In this document: piece by piece, positions 1-7,134 of the stretch | How positions within the stretch are numbered: the stretch's first letter is position 1 | Layout: each line of letters opens with the position of its first letter | NCBI GenBank assembly: GCA_965651595.1 | Contig: CBFGTA010000026.1 | Span: 1 to 21,682 of the forward strand | Length of the DNA: 21,682 bases | Direction of reading: 5' to 3' | Source of the DNA: CBFGTA01 sp965651595 | GTDB taxonomy: Bacteria > Actinomycetota > Actinomycetes > S36-B12 > UBA10799 | The notes under the pieces: generated by a model | Database searches by the model: none | Seen by the model: the letters and a program-made list of their open reading frames with translations, nothing else | Told to the model about the DNA's origin: nothing | Program-made: the position numbers and the translations under genes

Positions 1-1223
1 GGACAACGACCGCCCCCGATGACTTCCCGATACCACATCCAGGCGGCCGGATTGATGGGCTCTCCGACCGAACCCAGTAACCGCAGAGACTCCAAATCGA
101 ACCGGCCAGGAACTTCGGAACCCCACTTGGCGAACGTTCGGATCGCGGTCGGAGCCGTGTAGAGAATCGTCACGCCGTAGCGTTCGACCAACTCCCACCA
201 CCGGCCCTGATGCGGGGTGTCGGGGGTCCCTTCATAGATCACGCTAGTTGCACCGTTCGACAGCGGCCCGTAGACGACGTAGCTATGACCGGTGACCCAC
301 CCGATGTCAGCGGTGCACCAGAAAACGTCCGTGCCTGGCTTGAGGTCGAAGACCGCCCAGTGCGTATACGACACCTGAGTGAGATAGCCGCCCGTGGTGT
401 GAACGATGCCCTTGGGTTTCCCAGTGGTTCCCGACGTGTACAAAATGAACAACGGGTGCTCGGACTCGAAAGATTCGGGCTGGTGGACTTCCGGCTGCCG
501 CGACACGATCTCGTGCCACCAATGGTCCCGGGGCGTCCACGTTACGTCCTGGCCGGTTCGTTCGACGACGATGACATTTTCCACCCAGTCGAGCCCGTCG
601 ATGGCTGCATCCACGGCTGGCTTGAGCGCTGCCGGAGAACCTCGGCGATAACCTCCGTCAGCTGTGATCACCAGCCGAGCTTCAGCATCGATGATGCGAG
701 TGCGGAGGGCTTCCGCCGAGAACCCGCCGAAGACCACAGAATGCACGGCACCGATCCGAGCACAAGCCAGCATCGCCACCACTGCCTCAGGGATCATCGG
801 CAGGTAGATGGCGACACGATCGCCAGCGGTCACCCCGAGCTCCGTGAGGGCGTGGGCCGCCTGCGACACCGACTTCAACAGTTCGTCGTAGGAGACACTG
901 CGGCTGTCGCCGGGTTCTCCCTCGAAGTGGAAGGCAACGCGTTCTCCGTGACCGGCCGCCACATGCCGGTCCACGCAGTTGACGCTCACATTGAGTCGAC
1001 CCTCGGGGAACCACCGGAAGAAAGGCGCATTGGTCTCGTCGACCATGGTGTCCCAAGGCTGTTCCCACTGCAAGCGTTGCGCCTGCTGCGACCAGAAGTC
1101 GGCTCCGGCAGCCTCGGCGTCTGCGTAGGCTCCTATTCGTACGTTCGCATTCGAGGCGAACTCGGGGGGAGGGGGGAAAACACGGTTCTCTTCGAGGAGG
1201 TTCTCAATGGCATCGGAATCCAC
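1..1223 (-). CDS. acs: Acetyl-CoA synthetase, N-terminal part (cut by window edge)
   Basis: AMP-forming acetate-CoA ligase: acetate, ATP and CoA give acetyl-CoA, AMP and PPi in the cytoplasm. About 407 of roughly 650 codons are present; the C-terminal part lies beyond base 1. The translation has the Acs N-terminal cap (ENLLEENRVFPPPPEFASNA), the adenylate-forming P-loop YTSGTTGKPKG at about residues 262-272, then HTTGGYL, the WCTADIGWVTGHSYVVYGPL region and LLGSVGEPINPAAW, and is cut just after IGGGRC. The start is GTG 1223-1221. An in-frame TAG at 1235-1233 lies only three codons upstream, so no longer start is possible. There is no clear Shine-Dalgarno; a TAGCGT -10-like motif ends six bases before the GTG, suggesting a leaderless mRNA. 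It is divergent from the deacetylase-like gene. Acs is usually controlled by lysine acetylation, but that lysine would lie outside the window. Identification is secure. Confidence 0.97.
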   Translation of the reverse strand, partial: MDSDAIENLLEENRVFPPPPEFASNANVRIGAYADAEAAGADFWSQQAQRLQWEQPWDTMVDETNAPFFRWFPEGRLNVSVNCVDRHVAAGHGERVAFHFEGEPGDSRSVSYDELLKSVSQAAHALTELGVTAGDRVAIYLPMIPEAVVAMLACARIGAVHSVVFGGFSAEALRTRIIDAEARLVITADGGYRRGSPAALKPAVDAAIDGLDWVENVIVVERTGQDVTWTPRDHWWHEIVSRQPEVHQPESFESEHPLFILYTSGTTGKPKGIVHTTGGYLTQVSYTHWAVFDLKPGTDVFWCTADIGWVTGHSYVVYGPLSNGATSVIYEGTPDTPHQGRWWELVERYGVTILYTAPTAIRTFAKWGSEVPGRFDLESLRLLGSVGEPINPAAWMWYREVIGGGRC

Positions 1224-1229
1224 GCCCCG

Positions 1230-1235
1230 ACGCTA
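1230..1235 (-). promoter_or_regulatory. Possible -10 element for leaderless acs
   Basis: On the minus strand TAGCGT (1235-1230) matches the actinobacterial TAnnnT -10 pattern and ends six bases before the GTG start of acs. I see no convincing -35. The leaderless reading is inference. Confidence 0.35.
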
Positions 1236-1386
1236 CCGCAATCACCGCAGTCGGCGACACTGTCAGAGATAGACTGATCGCGGTTTCCAGGTCGACAGTT
1301 GCGGCGAACGATCGGCCGCCAGCACCCGATAAGGACGAACTCGCTCGCGAGGGTTCCGCACAACTGCCGCCGAGGTCGGAGGTTTC

Positions 1387-2565
1387 ATGCATCAACGCCG
1401 TTGGGTCACCGTCGGGCTGGCATTGGGTCTGGTCGTGGTGTTGGTAGCTCTCGCGCGTCCCTTCGGTGGCGACTCGAACTCCGTGGCCGCCCAGGCGGGA
1501 GTCGTGTCGCCGCCCGAGTTGGTCAAAGACCCGGCCCCCACCGCCCAAGAACTCAGCGTGACGACCCCGCCCGAGGCGCAGCCAGGAATTGAAATCCCGG
1601 ACTTGGTCGCAGGGGGAACCGCACCTCAGATGGTGGTGTTGTCTTTCGACGGTGGGGTCGAAGCTCGCGACGGGATCATGGCTGAATACCTGGACCTGGC
1701 GCGCGCCAACCGCGCTCGGTTCTCGTTCTACGTGTCGGCAACGTACCTGATTCCTGATGGCCCTGCCAAAATGCAGTACCGTCCCCCACGCAAGCCTGCC
1801 GGAACCTCAGCAATCGGATTTTCCGCACCCGAACTCATTGGGCCCCGCATCGACACGCTCGGGGCTGCCTGGAATGAAGGACACGAAATCGGAACTCACT
1901 TCATGGGCCATTTCTGCGGCTCAGGAGGTGTGAGCAGTTGGTCGCAATCGGACTGGACGTCAGAAATCAACCAGTTCAACTTCACCATCGACAACTGGCA
2001 CGCATTCAGTCCCGACGTCTCAGCTGGCCCACTGCCGTTCAACTCCACAGTCGTCAAAGGGGGCCGGACCCCCTGCCTAGAGGGCAAGCGGCCAGCGATG
2101 CACAAGGCATTCGTGAACGCGGGCTACAGCTACGACTCGTCTGACACTGGCACGCTGCAATGGCCGAAGAAGTCTTCTGGCGTGTGGCTTCTGCCTTTGC
2201 CGACTCTCAAAGTCGGGTCGCTAGGTCGAGTTCTGGCCATGGACTACAACTACATGGTCAACCAGAACGGCGGAAAGACCGAAGCGTCTCCCGAACGCTG
2301 TGCAGCCATCGAGGACGAAACGTACGAGTCGTACGTGGGAGCGCTCAATGATCTGCGGGAAGGCAATCGCGCCCCTCTACTTATCGGCAGCCACATGAAT
2401 CGGTGGGTGTGCAACGCCTACACCGGTGCACTCCATCGCTTCGTCAGAGACACGCGGCGCGATCACCCCGATGTCTTGTTCGTCTCTGCTCTTGATCTCG
2501 TTGAGTGGCTGGAACGCCAAGACCCGCAACTGCTGGGGGAACTGCAGGCGCTCCCACCCGAGTAG
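1387..2565 (+). CDS. Membrane-anchored polysaccharide deacetylase-like (NodB-fold) protein
   Basis: A 392-residue protein with an N-terminal hydrophobic segment (about residues 6-24) that should anchor it with the rest outside the cytoplasm. A proline-rich linker and a NodB-like domain from about residue 82 follow. The first NodB motif is SFDGG (86-90), so the usual second, metal-binding Asp of TFDDG is Gly here. The His pair is present in GTHFMGHFCG (H171 and H175). Later blocks GGRTPCLEG, AGYSYDSS, MDYNYMVNQ and NRAPLLIGSHMNRW match, from memory, an actinobacterial deacetylase-like family with the same substitution. The start ATG at 1387 has GGAGG at 1378-1382. A weak hairpin without a T-run (CGCTC GGC GAGCG, 2585-2597) follows the stop. 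Probable substrate is an envelope polysaccharide or peptidoglycan, but activity is unproven and the missing Asp leaves it in doubt. Confidence 0.82.
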   Translation: MHQRRWVTVGLALGLVVVLVALARPFGGDSNSVAAQAGVVSPPELVKDPAPTAQELSVTTPPEAQPGIEIPDLVAGGTAPQMVVLSFDGGVEARDGIMAEYLDLARANRARFSFYVSATYLIPDGPAKMQYRPPRKPAGTSAIGFSAPELIGPRIDTLGAAWNEGHEIGTHFMGHFCGSGGVSSWSQSDWTSEINQFNFTIDNWHAFSPDVSAGPLPFNSTVVKGGRTPCLEGKRPAMHKAFVNAGYSYDSSDTGTLQWPKKSSGVWLLPLPTLKVGSLGRVLAMDYNYMVNQNGGKTEASPERCAAIEDETYESYVGALNDLREGNRAPLLIGSHMNRWVCNAYTGALHRFVRDTRRDHPDVLFVSALDLVEWLERQDPQLLGELQALPPE

Positions 2566-2645
2566 GGCGTGGATTGCTAACGATCGCTCGGCGAGCGGTT
2601 GCCGCCTCCGGTGTTGGCTCCAAGCTGTCTTATGGTGTCGCCCGA

Positions 2646-2651
2646 TAGTGT
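2646..2651 (+). promoter_or_regulatory. Possible -10 element for leaderless Fic-like gene
   Basis: TAGTGT lies six bases before the ATG at 2658, where there is no Shine-Dalgarno. This is the spacing expected if transcription starts at or next to the ATG. No good -35 is seen. Confidence 0.4.
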
Positions 2652-2657
2652 CAACGC

Positions 2658-3461
2658 ATGTCTGTCGCTGCGGCCCTGACCGGCCTCATGGAACTTCCTG
2701 GCGTTTCCGATAGTGCCACCCGGGCTCGCGAGCGAGTCGACGAGTTGTTGTGGAATCGGGGGCTGCGCCAACATGGCGCAGCTCTGGCGAGGGCGGTTAC
2801 CGTCGAATCGGCCCAGGCGTGCGCCGCCATCGACGGCATTGATTTTCCCGTCCAAGCCTGGGCGAGCGGCGACGCGTTCGACGACTCACCGATCGGTCGG
2901 GCGGCAGCTGGAGTGTTCCGGGTAGTTCACGAGTTGCGCTCCCTCACCGACACGTGGTCGGCGGCACCACTGCAGGCGCTCGCCCGGATGCATTCACTGG
3001 TCGCGCGGGACATTGCCGAAGCCGAAGAACTTGGTCGACCGCGTAGCACCGACGAGGTCGATGATCCGCTGCGGCTGAAGTCGGTGACGCCGGTCCAAGC
3101 GATGAAGGTGCGGTTGTCAGCGATCACAGAGATTGCCACCGAACCCGCTGCTATCCCGGCCGTCGTTGAATCGGCAGTTATCCACGGCGAACTCATGAGT
3201 CTGCGCCCTTTCCGTTGGGGGAGTGGACCCGTTGCCCGACAGTCCGCCCGTCTCGTCCTTGCTGCCCGCGGAGTGGACCCCGACTATGTGTTGTCTGTCG
3301 ACCTGGCGTTCCAATCCATGGGGCGCCCGACCTATGTAGACGGGATACGCAGCTATATGTCGGGGTCGCCGGAAGGCGTAGCCAAGTGGTTGCGACTGTG
3401 TGCTGATGCAGTGGCCGTGGGTGCCCGGATTTCGGAAGAGCGGTTGGCGGAGTTGGGCTGA
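2658..3461 (+). CDS. Fic-like domain protein with degenerate active-site motif
   Basis: A 267-residue, mostly helical, soluble protein. Its best landmark is LRPFRWGSGPVAR (residues 182-194), which lines up with the Fic motif HPFxxGNGRxxR. The catalytic His is Arg183, Asn is Ser189 and the first Arg is Pro191; Phe185, Gly188, Gly190 and Arg194 remain. True Fic enzymes transfer AMP or a related group to a target hydroxyl, so this protein has probably lost that chemistry. From memory, similar proteins at this place in Streptomyces are often labelled oxidoreductase, and nothing here supports that label. The start ATG has no Shine-Dalgarno and is probably leaderless. The gene begins 92 bases after the deacetylase-like gene and probably has its own promoter. 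The fold call is fairly good; the function is unknown. Confidence 0.72.
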   Translation: MSVAAALTGLMELPGVSDSATRARERVDELLWNRGLRQHGAALARAVTVESAQACAAIDGIDFPVQAWASGDAFDDSPIGRAAAGVFRVVHELRSLTDTWSAAPLQALARMHSLVARDIAEAEELGRPRSTDEVDDPLRLKSVTPVQAMKVRLSAITEIATEPAAIPAVVESAVIHGELMSLRPFRWGSGPVARQSARLVLAARGVDPDYVLSVDLAFQSMGRPTYVDGIRSYMSGSPEGVAKWLRLCADAVAVGARISEERLAELG

Positions 3462-3520
3462 GACGGCCACGAACTCAGGAGGCTTCTCGGCGAGTCGTGG
3501 CCGCCCGCTCGTGCCGTCCC

Positions 3521-3561
3521 GCGCGCGGTGTCACGAGCCCCCGCGCGTAGTGTCACGAGCC
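3521..3561 (+). repeat. Short direct repeat, two copies, 22-base period
   Basis: GTGTCACGAGCC occurs at 3528-3539 and again at 3550-3561. GCGCG also precedes both copies (3521-3525 and 3543-3547), so the match extends over about 19 bases with two mismatches. It could be paired protein-binding sites or a relic duplication. Confidence 0.6.
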
Positions 3562-3585
3562 ACACTGCGGATGGGTGGTGACACT
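3549..3585. repeat. Inverted repeat AGTGTCAC / GTGACACT
   Basis: Perfect 8-base arms at 3549-3556 and 3578-3585 are separated by 21 bases. The left arm overlaps the second copy of the direct repeat. This spacing suits a two-site operator better than an RNA hairpin. Confidence 0.5.
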
Positions 3586-3658
3586 GTGTAGCGACGCGGC
3601 GCGTTCGCACCCCTTGGCAATCAGACGAACGATGGTGGTAGGGCACGAATCCCCGCGA

Positions 3659-3664
3659 CATAAT
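3659..3664 (+). promoter_or_regulatory. CATAAT, possible -10 element
   Basis: It matches TATAAT at five of six positions, six bases before GTG 3671. No clear -35 lies 16-19 bases upstream, so confidence is low. Confidence 0.3.
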
Positions 3665-3670
3665 GGTCAT

Positions 3671-3787
3671 GTGATCGGCCGCTGGGCCGAGATCGCCCGG
3701 GAGGGAACCCACGCGGCGCCCCACCCACGAGACGGGTCAACGCTTCGAGCGTTTTGGTTGCACGCTTGTTATCGATCCCGGGCGTGA
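3671..3787 (+). CDS. Possible 38-codon leaderless small ORF (or small RNA)
   Basis: From GTG 3671 the frame gives a 38-residue peptide starting MIGRWAEIAREG and ending HACYRSRA, with TGA at 3785-3787. CATAAT (3659-3664), one base from the TATAAT consensus, ends six bases before the GTG, so a leaderless start is plausible. The stop lies six bases before the 11-bp hairpin at 3794. I do not recognise the peptide. A smaller hairpin inside the ORF, followed by four T (3739-3755), makes an approximately 85-base small RNA an equally good reading. It may also be chance. Confidence 0.25.
   Translation: MIGRWAEIAREGTHAAPHPRDGSTLRAFWLHACYRSRA
3739..3755 (+). terminator. Small hairpin with short T-run
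   Basis: AACGCT (3739-3744) and AGCGTT (3748-3753) pair around a TCG loop, and the run of T continues to 3755. It resembles a weak intrinsic terminator for a short plus-strand transcript. Confidence 0.3.
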
Positions 3788-3793
3788 CGAGAG

Positions 3794-3820
3794 GATGCCC
3801 CCGACAAGTTCGGGGGCATC
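3794..3820. terminator. Perfect 11-bp hairpin between convergent genes
   Basis: GATGCCCCCGA (3794-3804) pairs perfectly with TCGGGGGCATC (3810-3820) around CAAGT. It sits about 50 bases past the stop of the minus-strand HAD gene and seven bases past the possible small ORF. No T-run is seen on either side, which is common in high-G+C bacteria. It probably ends transcription from both directions. Confidence 0.65.
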
Positions 3821-3869
3821 GGTCTGTGTGCCCCTGGCCTGCACCGACGGTGAAGTACGGCGAGGCCAG

Positions 3870-4670
3870 CTAGCGGCGCATGCGCGATCTGGCGTACCAG
3901 GCCAACCCGAGTGCCACAGCAGCTCCGGCGCCAGCGGCAGCAGTCCGCTTGCGAGTCTGAGCTCTTTTCTCCTTCAGCGACACGGGTGTGTCGAACTTGA
4001 GGATCGGCCAGCCACGATCTTCGGCAACCTCGCGCAGCGCCTTGTCGGGGTTGGTTGCGAACGGATGACCGACCACTTCCAGCATCGGGAGGTCCGTAAT
4101 CGAGTCGCTGTAGGCGTACGAACTGCCGAGGTCGTACCCTTGGTCCTCGGCAAGTGACTGCATCGCCGTCACCTTGCCTTCCGCATAGGCGTAGAAGAGA
4201 ACCTCACCGGTGTACTTGCCGTCCTCGATCGCCATCTGCGTGCCAATCGCATGGTCGACGCCTAACAGCTCGCCGATCGGTTCGATGACCTCGTTGCCCG
4301 ACGACGAAACGATGATGACATCGCGCCCGGCCGCGTGGTGTTCCTCGATGAGGCTGATGCCTTCGGCGTACACGATGGGCTCAATCACTTGATCCAGTGC
4401 TTCGGCCACCACTGCCCGAACCTGTTCGACGTCCCATCCAGTAACGAGTGCCGATAGCTGTACGCGGGCCTGCTCCATATCGTCGTGATCGGCGCCGGAC
4501 AGCTGATACACCATCTGGGCGTAGGCACTGCGCAAGGCGTCCCTTCGTTTGAGCAGTCCCGAATGCTGCAGGGGCCGGGCGTAGGCGAGTGTGCTCGACT
4601 TCGCGAGCAGCGTCTTATCGAGGTCGAAAAAAGCGGCAGCCCGCGGGTCGGAGGATTTATCGTCGTCCAT
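3870..4670 (-). CDS. SerB-like HAD-IB phosphatase (Rv3661-type)
   Basis: A haloacid-dehalogenase-superfamily phosphatase of about 266 residues with a C-terminal hydrophobic segment (AAGAGAAVALGLAWYARS), so it is probably membrane-attached. Motif I is AAFFDLDKTLL with the nucleophile and acid/base Asp pair in DLD. Motif II is VIIVSSSG and the motif IV region is YAYSDSITDLPML. The line-up with M. tuberculosis Rv3661 is close along its length (KSSTLA, LSGADHD, GWDVEQVR, EDGKYTGEV). The true substrate is not known; phosphoserine is only suggested by the SerB likeness. The start is taken as ATG 4670-4668, just before DDDKSSDP, because TACGAT, a -10-like motif, ends seven bases upstream. An in-frame ATG at 4730 would add 20 residues but would run into the divergent ssd promoter region. 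The pairing with ssd is conserved in actinobacteria. Confidence 0.9.
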   Translation of the reverse strand: MDDDKSSDPRAAAFFDLDKTLLAKSSTLAYARPLQHSGLLKRRDALRSAYAQMVYQLSGADHDDMEQARVQLSALVTGWDVEQVRAVVAEALDQVIEPIVYAEGISLIEEHHAAGRDVIIVSSSGNEVIEPIGELLGVDHAIGTQMAIEDGKYTGEVLFYAYAEGKVTAMQSLAEDQGYDLGSSYAYSDSITDLPMLEVVGHPFATNPDKALREVAEDRGWPILKFDTPVSLKEKRAQTRKRTAAAGAGAAVALGLAWYARSRMRR

Positions 4671-4677
4671 GCGTTCG

Positions 4678-4683
4678 ATCGTA
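4678..4683 (-). promoter_or_regulatory. Possible -10 element for leaderless HAD gene
   Basis: On the minus strand TACGAT (4683-4678) lies seven bases before the ATG at 4670. No Shine-Dalgarno precedes that ATG. The motif supports the shorter start. Confidence 0.4.
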
Positions 4684-4693
4684 CCGCCGACCT

Positions 4694-4702
4694 TTATCCA
4701 CA
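4694..4702 (+). promoter_or_regulatory. Exact DnaA-box sequence in the HAD/ssd divergent region
   Basis: TTATCCACA, the consensus DnaA box, lies between the divergent HAD and ssd starts, near the expected -35 region of the HAD promoter. There is only one copy, so it is not an origin. It may regulate these genes or be chance. Confidence 0.4.
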
Positions 4703-4741
4703 ACATCATGCTTTTGGTCGTAGCGGTCACTACCGAACCGC

Positions 4742-5905
4742 ATGATGACGGTCATGGTGAGGGAGCCGAACACAGCCGCCGTGGCCATCGGGGCAGTTGA
4801 CCCTGACGTATTGGAGGACCTCACTCGCATTGCGGTTGCGGCCGGTGTCAACCATGTCGCCTGCCGGGTGGGGAGAGAACTCGCTGCTCACTGGTCCCGA
4901 GCGCCGATGATCCTCGTGGACGGATCCGCGGTCACTGACTGGGGTGTATCGCGCTGGCCCCACCGATCCCACGTCTACGTGGCTGCCCGTGCGGGCGAGG
5001 AGGAGACCGTCGCGGAGGCAGAGCGGCAGATTGCCGCGGCGTGGCAGGTTGCCCACAAGTTAGGGGCTGAACAACCGGTGATTCTGCCGCGAGCAGAACA
5101 CTGGTTGGTGGCCCGTCTGTCGTCGGTGTGTTCGCGGGCTCCCGGAGCCGCCACTGTCGTAGGTGTTGTGGGTGCAGTCGGCGGTGCCGGGGTGAGCTCG
5201 CTGGCCTGTGCTCTTGCTGTGGCCGGCGCGCGGGACGGACGCCCCGCGGCGCTGTGCGATATCGATCCGCTCGGGGTTGGCCTCGATGCGTTGATGGGTA
5301 TCGGGCTGAGCGCTGACCACGACGAAGGTCTGGGCTGGGCAGACCTTCGCGCCGCGCGGGGCCGGGTGTCGCCCGTTGCACTGATGACGGGATTGCCGCA
5401 GTCTCACGGGGTTACCGTATGCGGATGGGGCAACCGCATGCGGGACCCGGTTGCAGACGACGTTTGTGGGTCGGTCATTGACGGGTTGGCAGCTGCGTCT
5501 GACCTCGTCGTGATTGATATTCCTCGCGGCCGCGACCGCGTTGCCGACGAGGCGATCGCACGTACGCACTTGGTTCTACTCGTCGTGCCCACCCATGGAC
5601 CCGCGTTGCGGGCGGCAGCTCGCCTGACCGCGGAGGACCAGTGGAACACCGTGGAGCTGCACGTCGTTCTGGCGGGCACGTCGAAGGGCATCGCCGGAGC
5701 TGATGTTGCGCGTGATCTCGACTTGTCGGTGCTCGGTCGTGTCCCTTACGACCCCCAATTAATTGGTGACTTGGCCGTCGGTCTGCCTCCTGGCGTCCAC
5801 CGCCGTTCAAAGCTGGGCAAGGCTGCTGCCGATCTCCTCAAACAAGTGAGGGCTCACGTCGCGGCATCGACGTCCGGCAGCGATCTTGGGGATGCCCGAC
5901 GATGA
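4742..5905 (+). CDS. ssd: Septum-site-determining-like CpaE/TadZ family protein Ssd
   Basis: A 387-residue MinD/ParA-superfamily protein that heads the Tad pilus operon. CpaE/TadZ proteins place the pilus machine at the cell pole, and the mycobacterial member Ssd also affects septation. An N-terminal receiver-like region (about 1-135) is followed by a MinD-like domain. Its P-loop is GAVGGAGVSS (about 144-153): both lysines of the deviant Walker A motif, KGGxGKT, are Val (146 and 151), so ATP hydrolysis is doubtful. LCDIDPLGVGLD and LVVIDIPRG follow as the later nucleotide-site strands. The start is uncertain because ATGs lie at 4742, 4745 and 4754 and none has a clear Shine-Dalgarno. The stop overlaps the ATPase start as ATGA, so the two are probably translationally coupled. 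Confidence 0.9.
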   Translation: MMTVMVREPNTAAVAIGAVDPDVLEDLTRIAVAAGVNHVACRVGRELAAHWSRAPMILVDGSAVTDWGVSRWPHRSHVYVAARAGEEETVAEAERQIAAAWQVAHKLGAEQPVILPRAEHWLVARLSSVCSRAPGAATVVGVVGAVGGAGVSSLACALAVAGARDGRPAALCDIDPLGVGLDALMGIGLSADHDEGLGWADLRAARGRVSPVALMTGLPQSHGVTVCGWGNRMRDPVADDVCGSVIDGLAAASDLVVIDIPRGRDRVADEAIARTHLVLLVVPTHGPALRAAARLTAEDQWNTVELHVVLAGTSKGIAGADVARDLDLSVLGRVPYDPQLIGDLAVGLPPGVHRRSKLGKAAADLLKQVRAHVAASTSGSDLGDARR

Positions 5906-7134
5906 CGGGGTCCGCCATGGTCGCGCGTGAACTTGTCGATCGAGTCCGCGATCGGCTCGTCGACAGTCGTGAGGAAGTCTCGGCCGCGTCGGTGGCAGCG
6001 GCGCTGCGCGGGGACGGACAGGTCATAGGCGATCACGTCATCCTCGAACTTGTCAGATTGCTGCGCGACGAGTTGTCGGGGGCGGGCCCGATCCAACCGC
6101 TGCTCGACACCCCTCGAGTCACTGACGTGCTCGTCAACGGGCCGCGTGATGTGTGGGTGGATGACGGAGATGGCCTTCGGTCGGTAGCGGTGGAGTTTCG
6201 TGACGATGAAGCAGTCCGCCAACTCGCCCAGCGTCTCGCTGCCGGTGCGGGTCGTCGGCTCGACGAGGCCATGCCGTATGTGGATGCCCGTATCGCGGGA
6301 GGGATCCGTCTGCACGCTGTGCTGCCACCGATCTCCCGCTCAGGCACGATCATGAGCCTGCGGATTCCGCAGCGTCGCACTTTCACGATCGCTCAGCTTG
6401 TCGACGTGGGCAGCCTTACCGCCGCGTCGGCGGCTTGGCTGCGGGCAGTCGTGGGCGCCAAACTGTCGTTCTTGGTCTCGGGAGGAACCGGAACTGGCAA
6501 GACCACGATTCTGAACGCATTGTTGACCGAGGTCGACCCGTCCGAACGGATCGTTGTGGCCGAGGATTCTGCCGAGCTCGCGCCCGATCACCCGCACTGG
6601 GTGGGATTGGAGTCGCGGCCTCCCAACGTTGAGGGGCAAGGCCGCGTGACACTGCGCGACCTCGTGCGGCAGTCGCTGCGCATGCGTCCGGATCGAGTGG
6701 TGGTCGGTGAGGTGCGCGGTCCCGAAGTGGTTGACTTGCTAGCGGCACTGAACACGGGTCATGAGGGTGGAGCGGGAACGATCCACGCGAACTCGGCGGC
6801 TTCCGTTCCAGCTCGAATTGATGCATTGGCGAGTGCTGCGGGACTCGACCGAGCAGCCACTCACGCCCAGATGTTGGCCGGTGTAGAAGCCGTAATTCAC
6901 GTCCAGCGTTCGTCGGGTCGACGTCGTGTCGCCGGTGTCTACCGATTCCACTCCACCGCCAACGGCGAGGCCACGTGTGCACCAGCCGTGGAGTTCCTCG
7001 ATACCGGCGTTGTTCGCGCCCACCCGCACGCTGAGCAGATCCTTCGGCGCCTCCAGGATCGCGTGGATCCTTCAAAGGTTGACGACCTCGTGCAAGCGAT
7101 TGAGGAGGGCACCGTATGGTTGCCGCAGTTGTAG
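5902..7134 (+). CDS. tadA: Tad pilus assembly ATPase (CpaF/TadA)
   Basis: Type II/IV secretion ATPase that powers assembly of the Flp/Tad pilus at the inner face of the membrane. In its 410 residues the N-terminal domain (VTDVLVNGPRDVWVD, about 73-87) precedes the RecA-like core. Walker A is SGGTGTGKTT with K200, Walker B is RVVVGEVRG with E270, and the His box is GTIHANS with H295, all intact. Length is close to the family norm. The ATG at 5902 overlaps the ssd stop; a second ATG at 5917 is an alternative. The 3' end overlaps tadB by 19 bases. All motifs point to an active ATPase. Confidence 0.96.
   Translation: MTGSAMVARELVDRVRDRLVDSREEVSAASVAAALRGDGQVIGDHVILELVRLLRDELSGAGPIQPLLDTPRVTDVLVNGPRDVWVDDGDGLRSVAVEFRDDEAVRQLAQRLAAGAGRRLDEAMPYVDARIAGGIRLHAVLPPISRSGTIMSLRIPQRRTFTIAQLVDVGSLTAASAAWLRAVVGAKLSFLVSGGTGTGKTTILNALLTEVDPSERIVVAEDSAELAPDHPHWVGLESRPPNVEGQGRVTLRDLVRQSLRMRPDRVVVGEVRGPEVVDLLAALNTGHEGGAGTIHANSAASVPARIDALASAAGLDRAATHAQMLAGVEAVIHVQRSSGRRRVAGVYRFHSTANGEATCAPAVEFLDTGVVRAHPHAEQILRRLQDRVDPSKVDDLVQAIEEGTVWLPQL

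Larger units (their letters stand above)
3462..3869. other. 408-base intergenic region
   Basis: This gap lies between two convergent genes, the Fic-like gene and the HAD phosphatase. It holds a 22-base-period direct repeat (3521-3561), an inverted repeat (3549-3585), a possible leaderless 38-codon ORF or small RNA (3671-3787), a small hairpin followed by four T (3739-3755), and a perfect 11-bp hairpin (3794-3820). No recognised gene family is visible. The individual elements are listed separately. Confidence 0.7.

Noticed and set aside
210..1277. 355-residue plus-strand open frame opposite acs
   Set aside because: The minus strand encodes a clear acetyl-CoA synthetase with intact motifs; this frame is its shadow and has no recognisable protein pattern.
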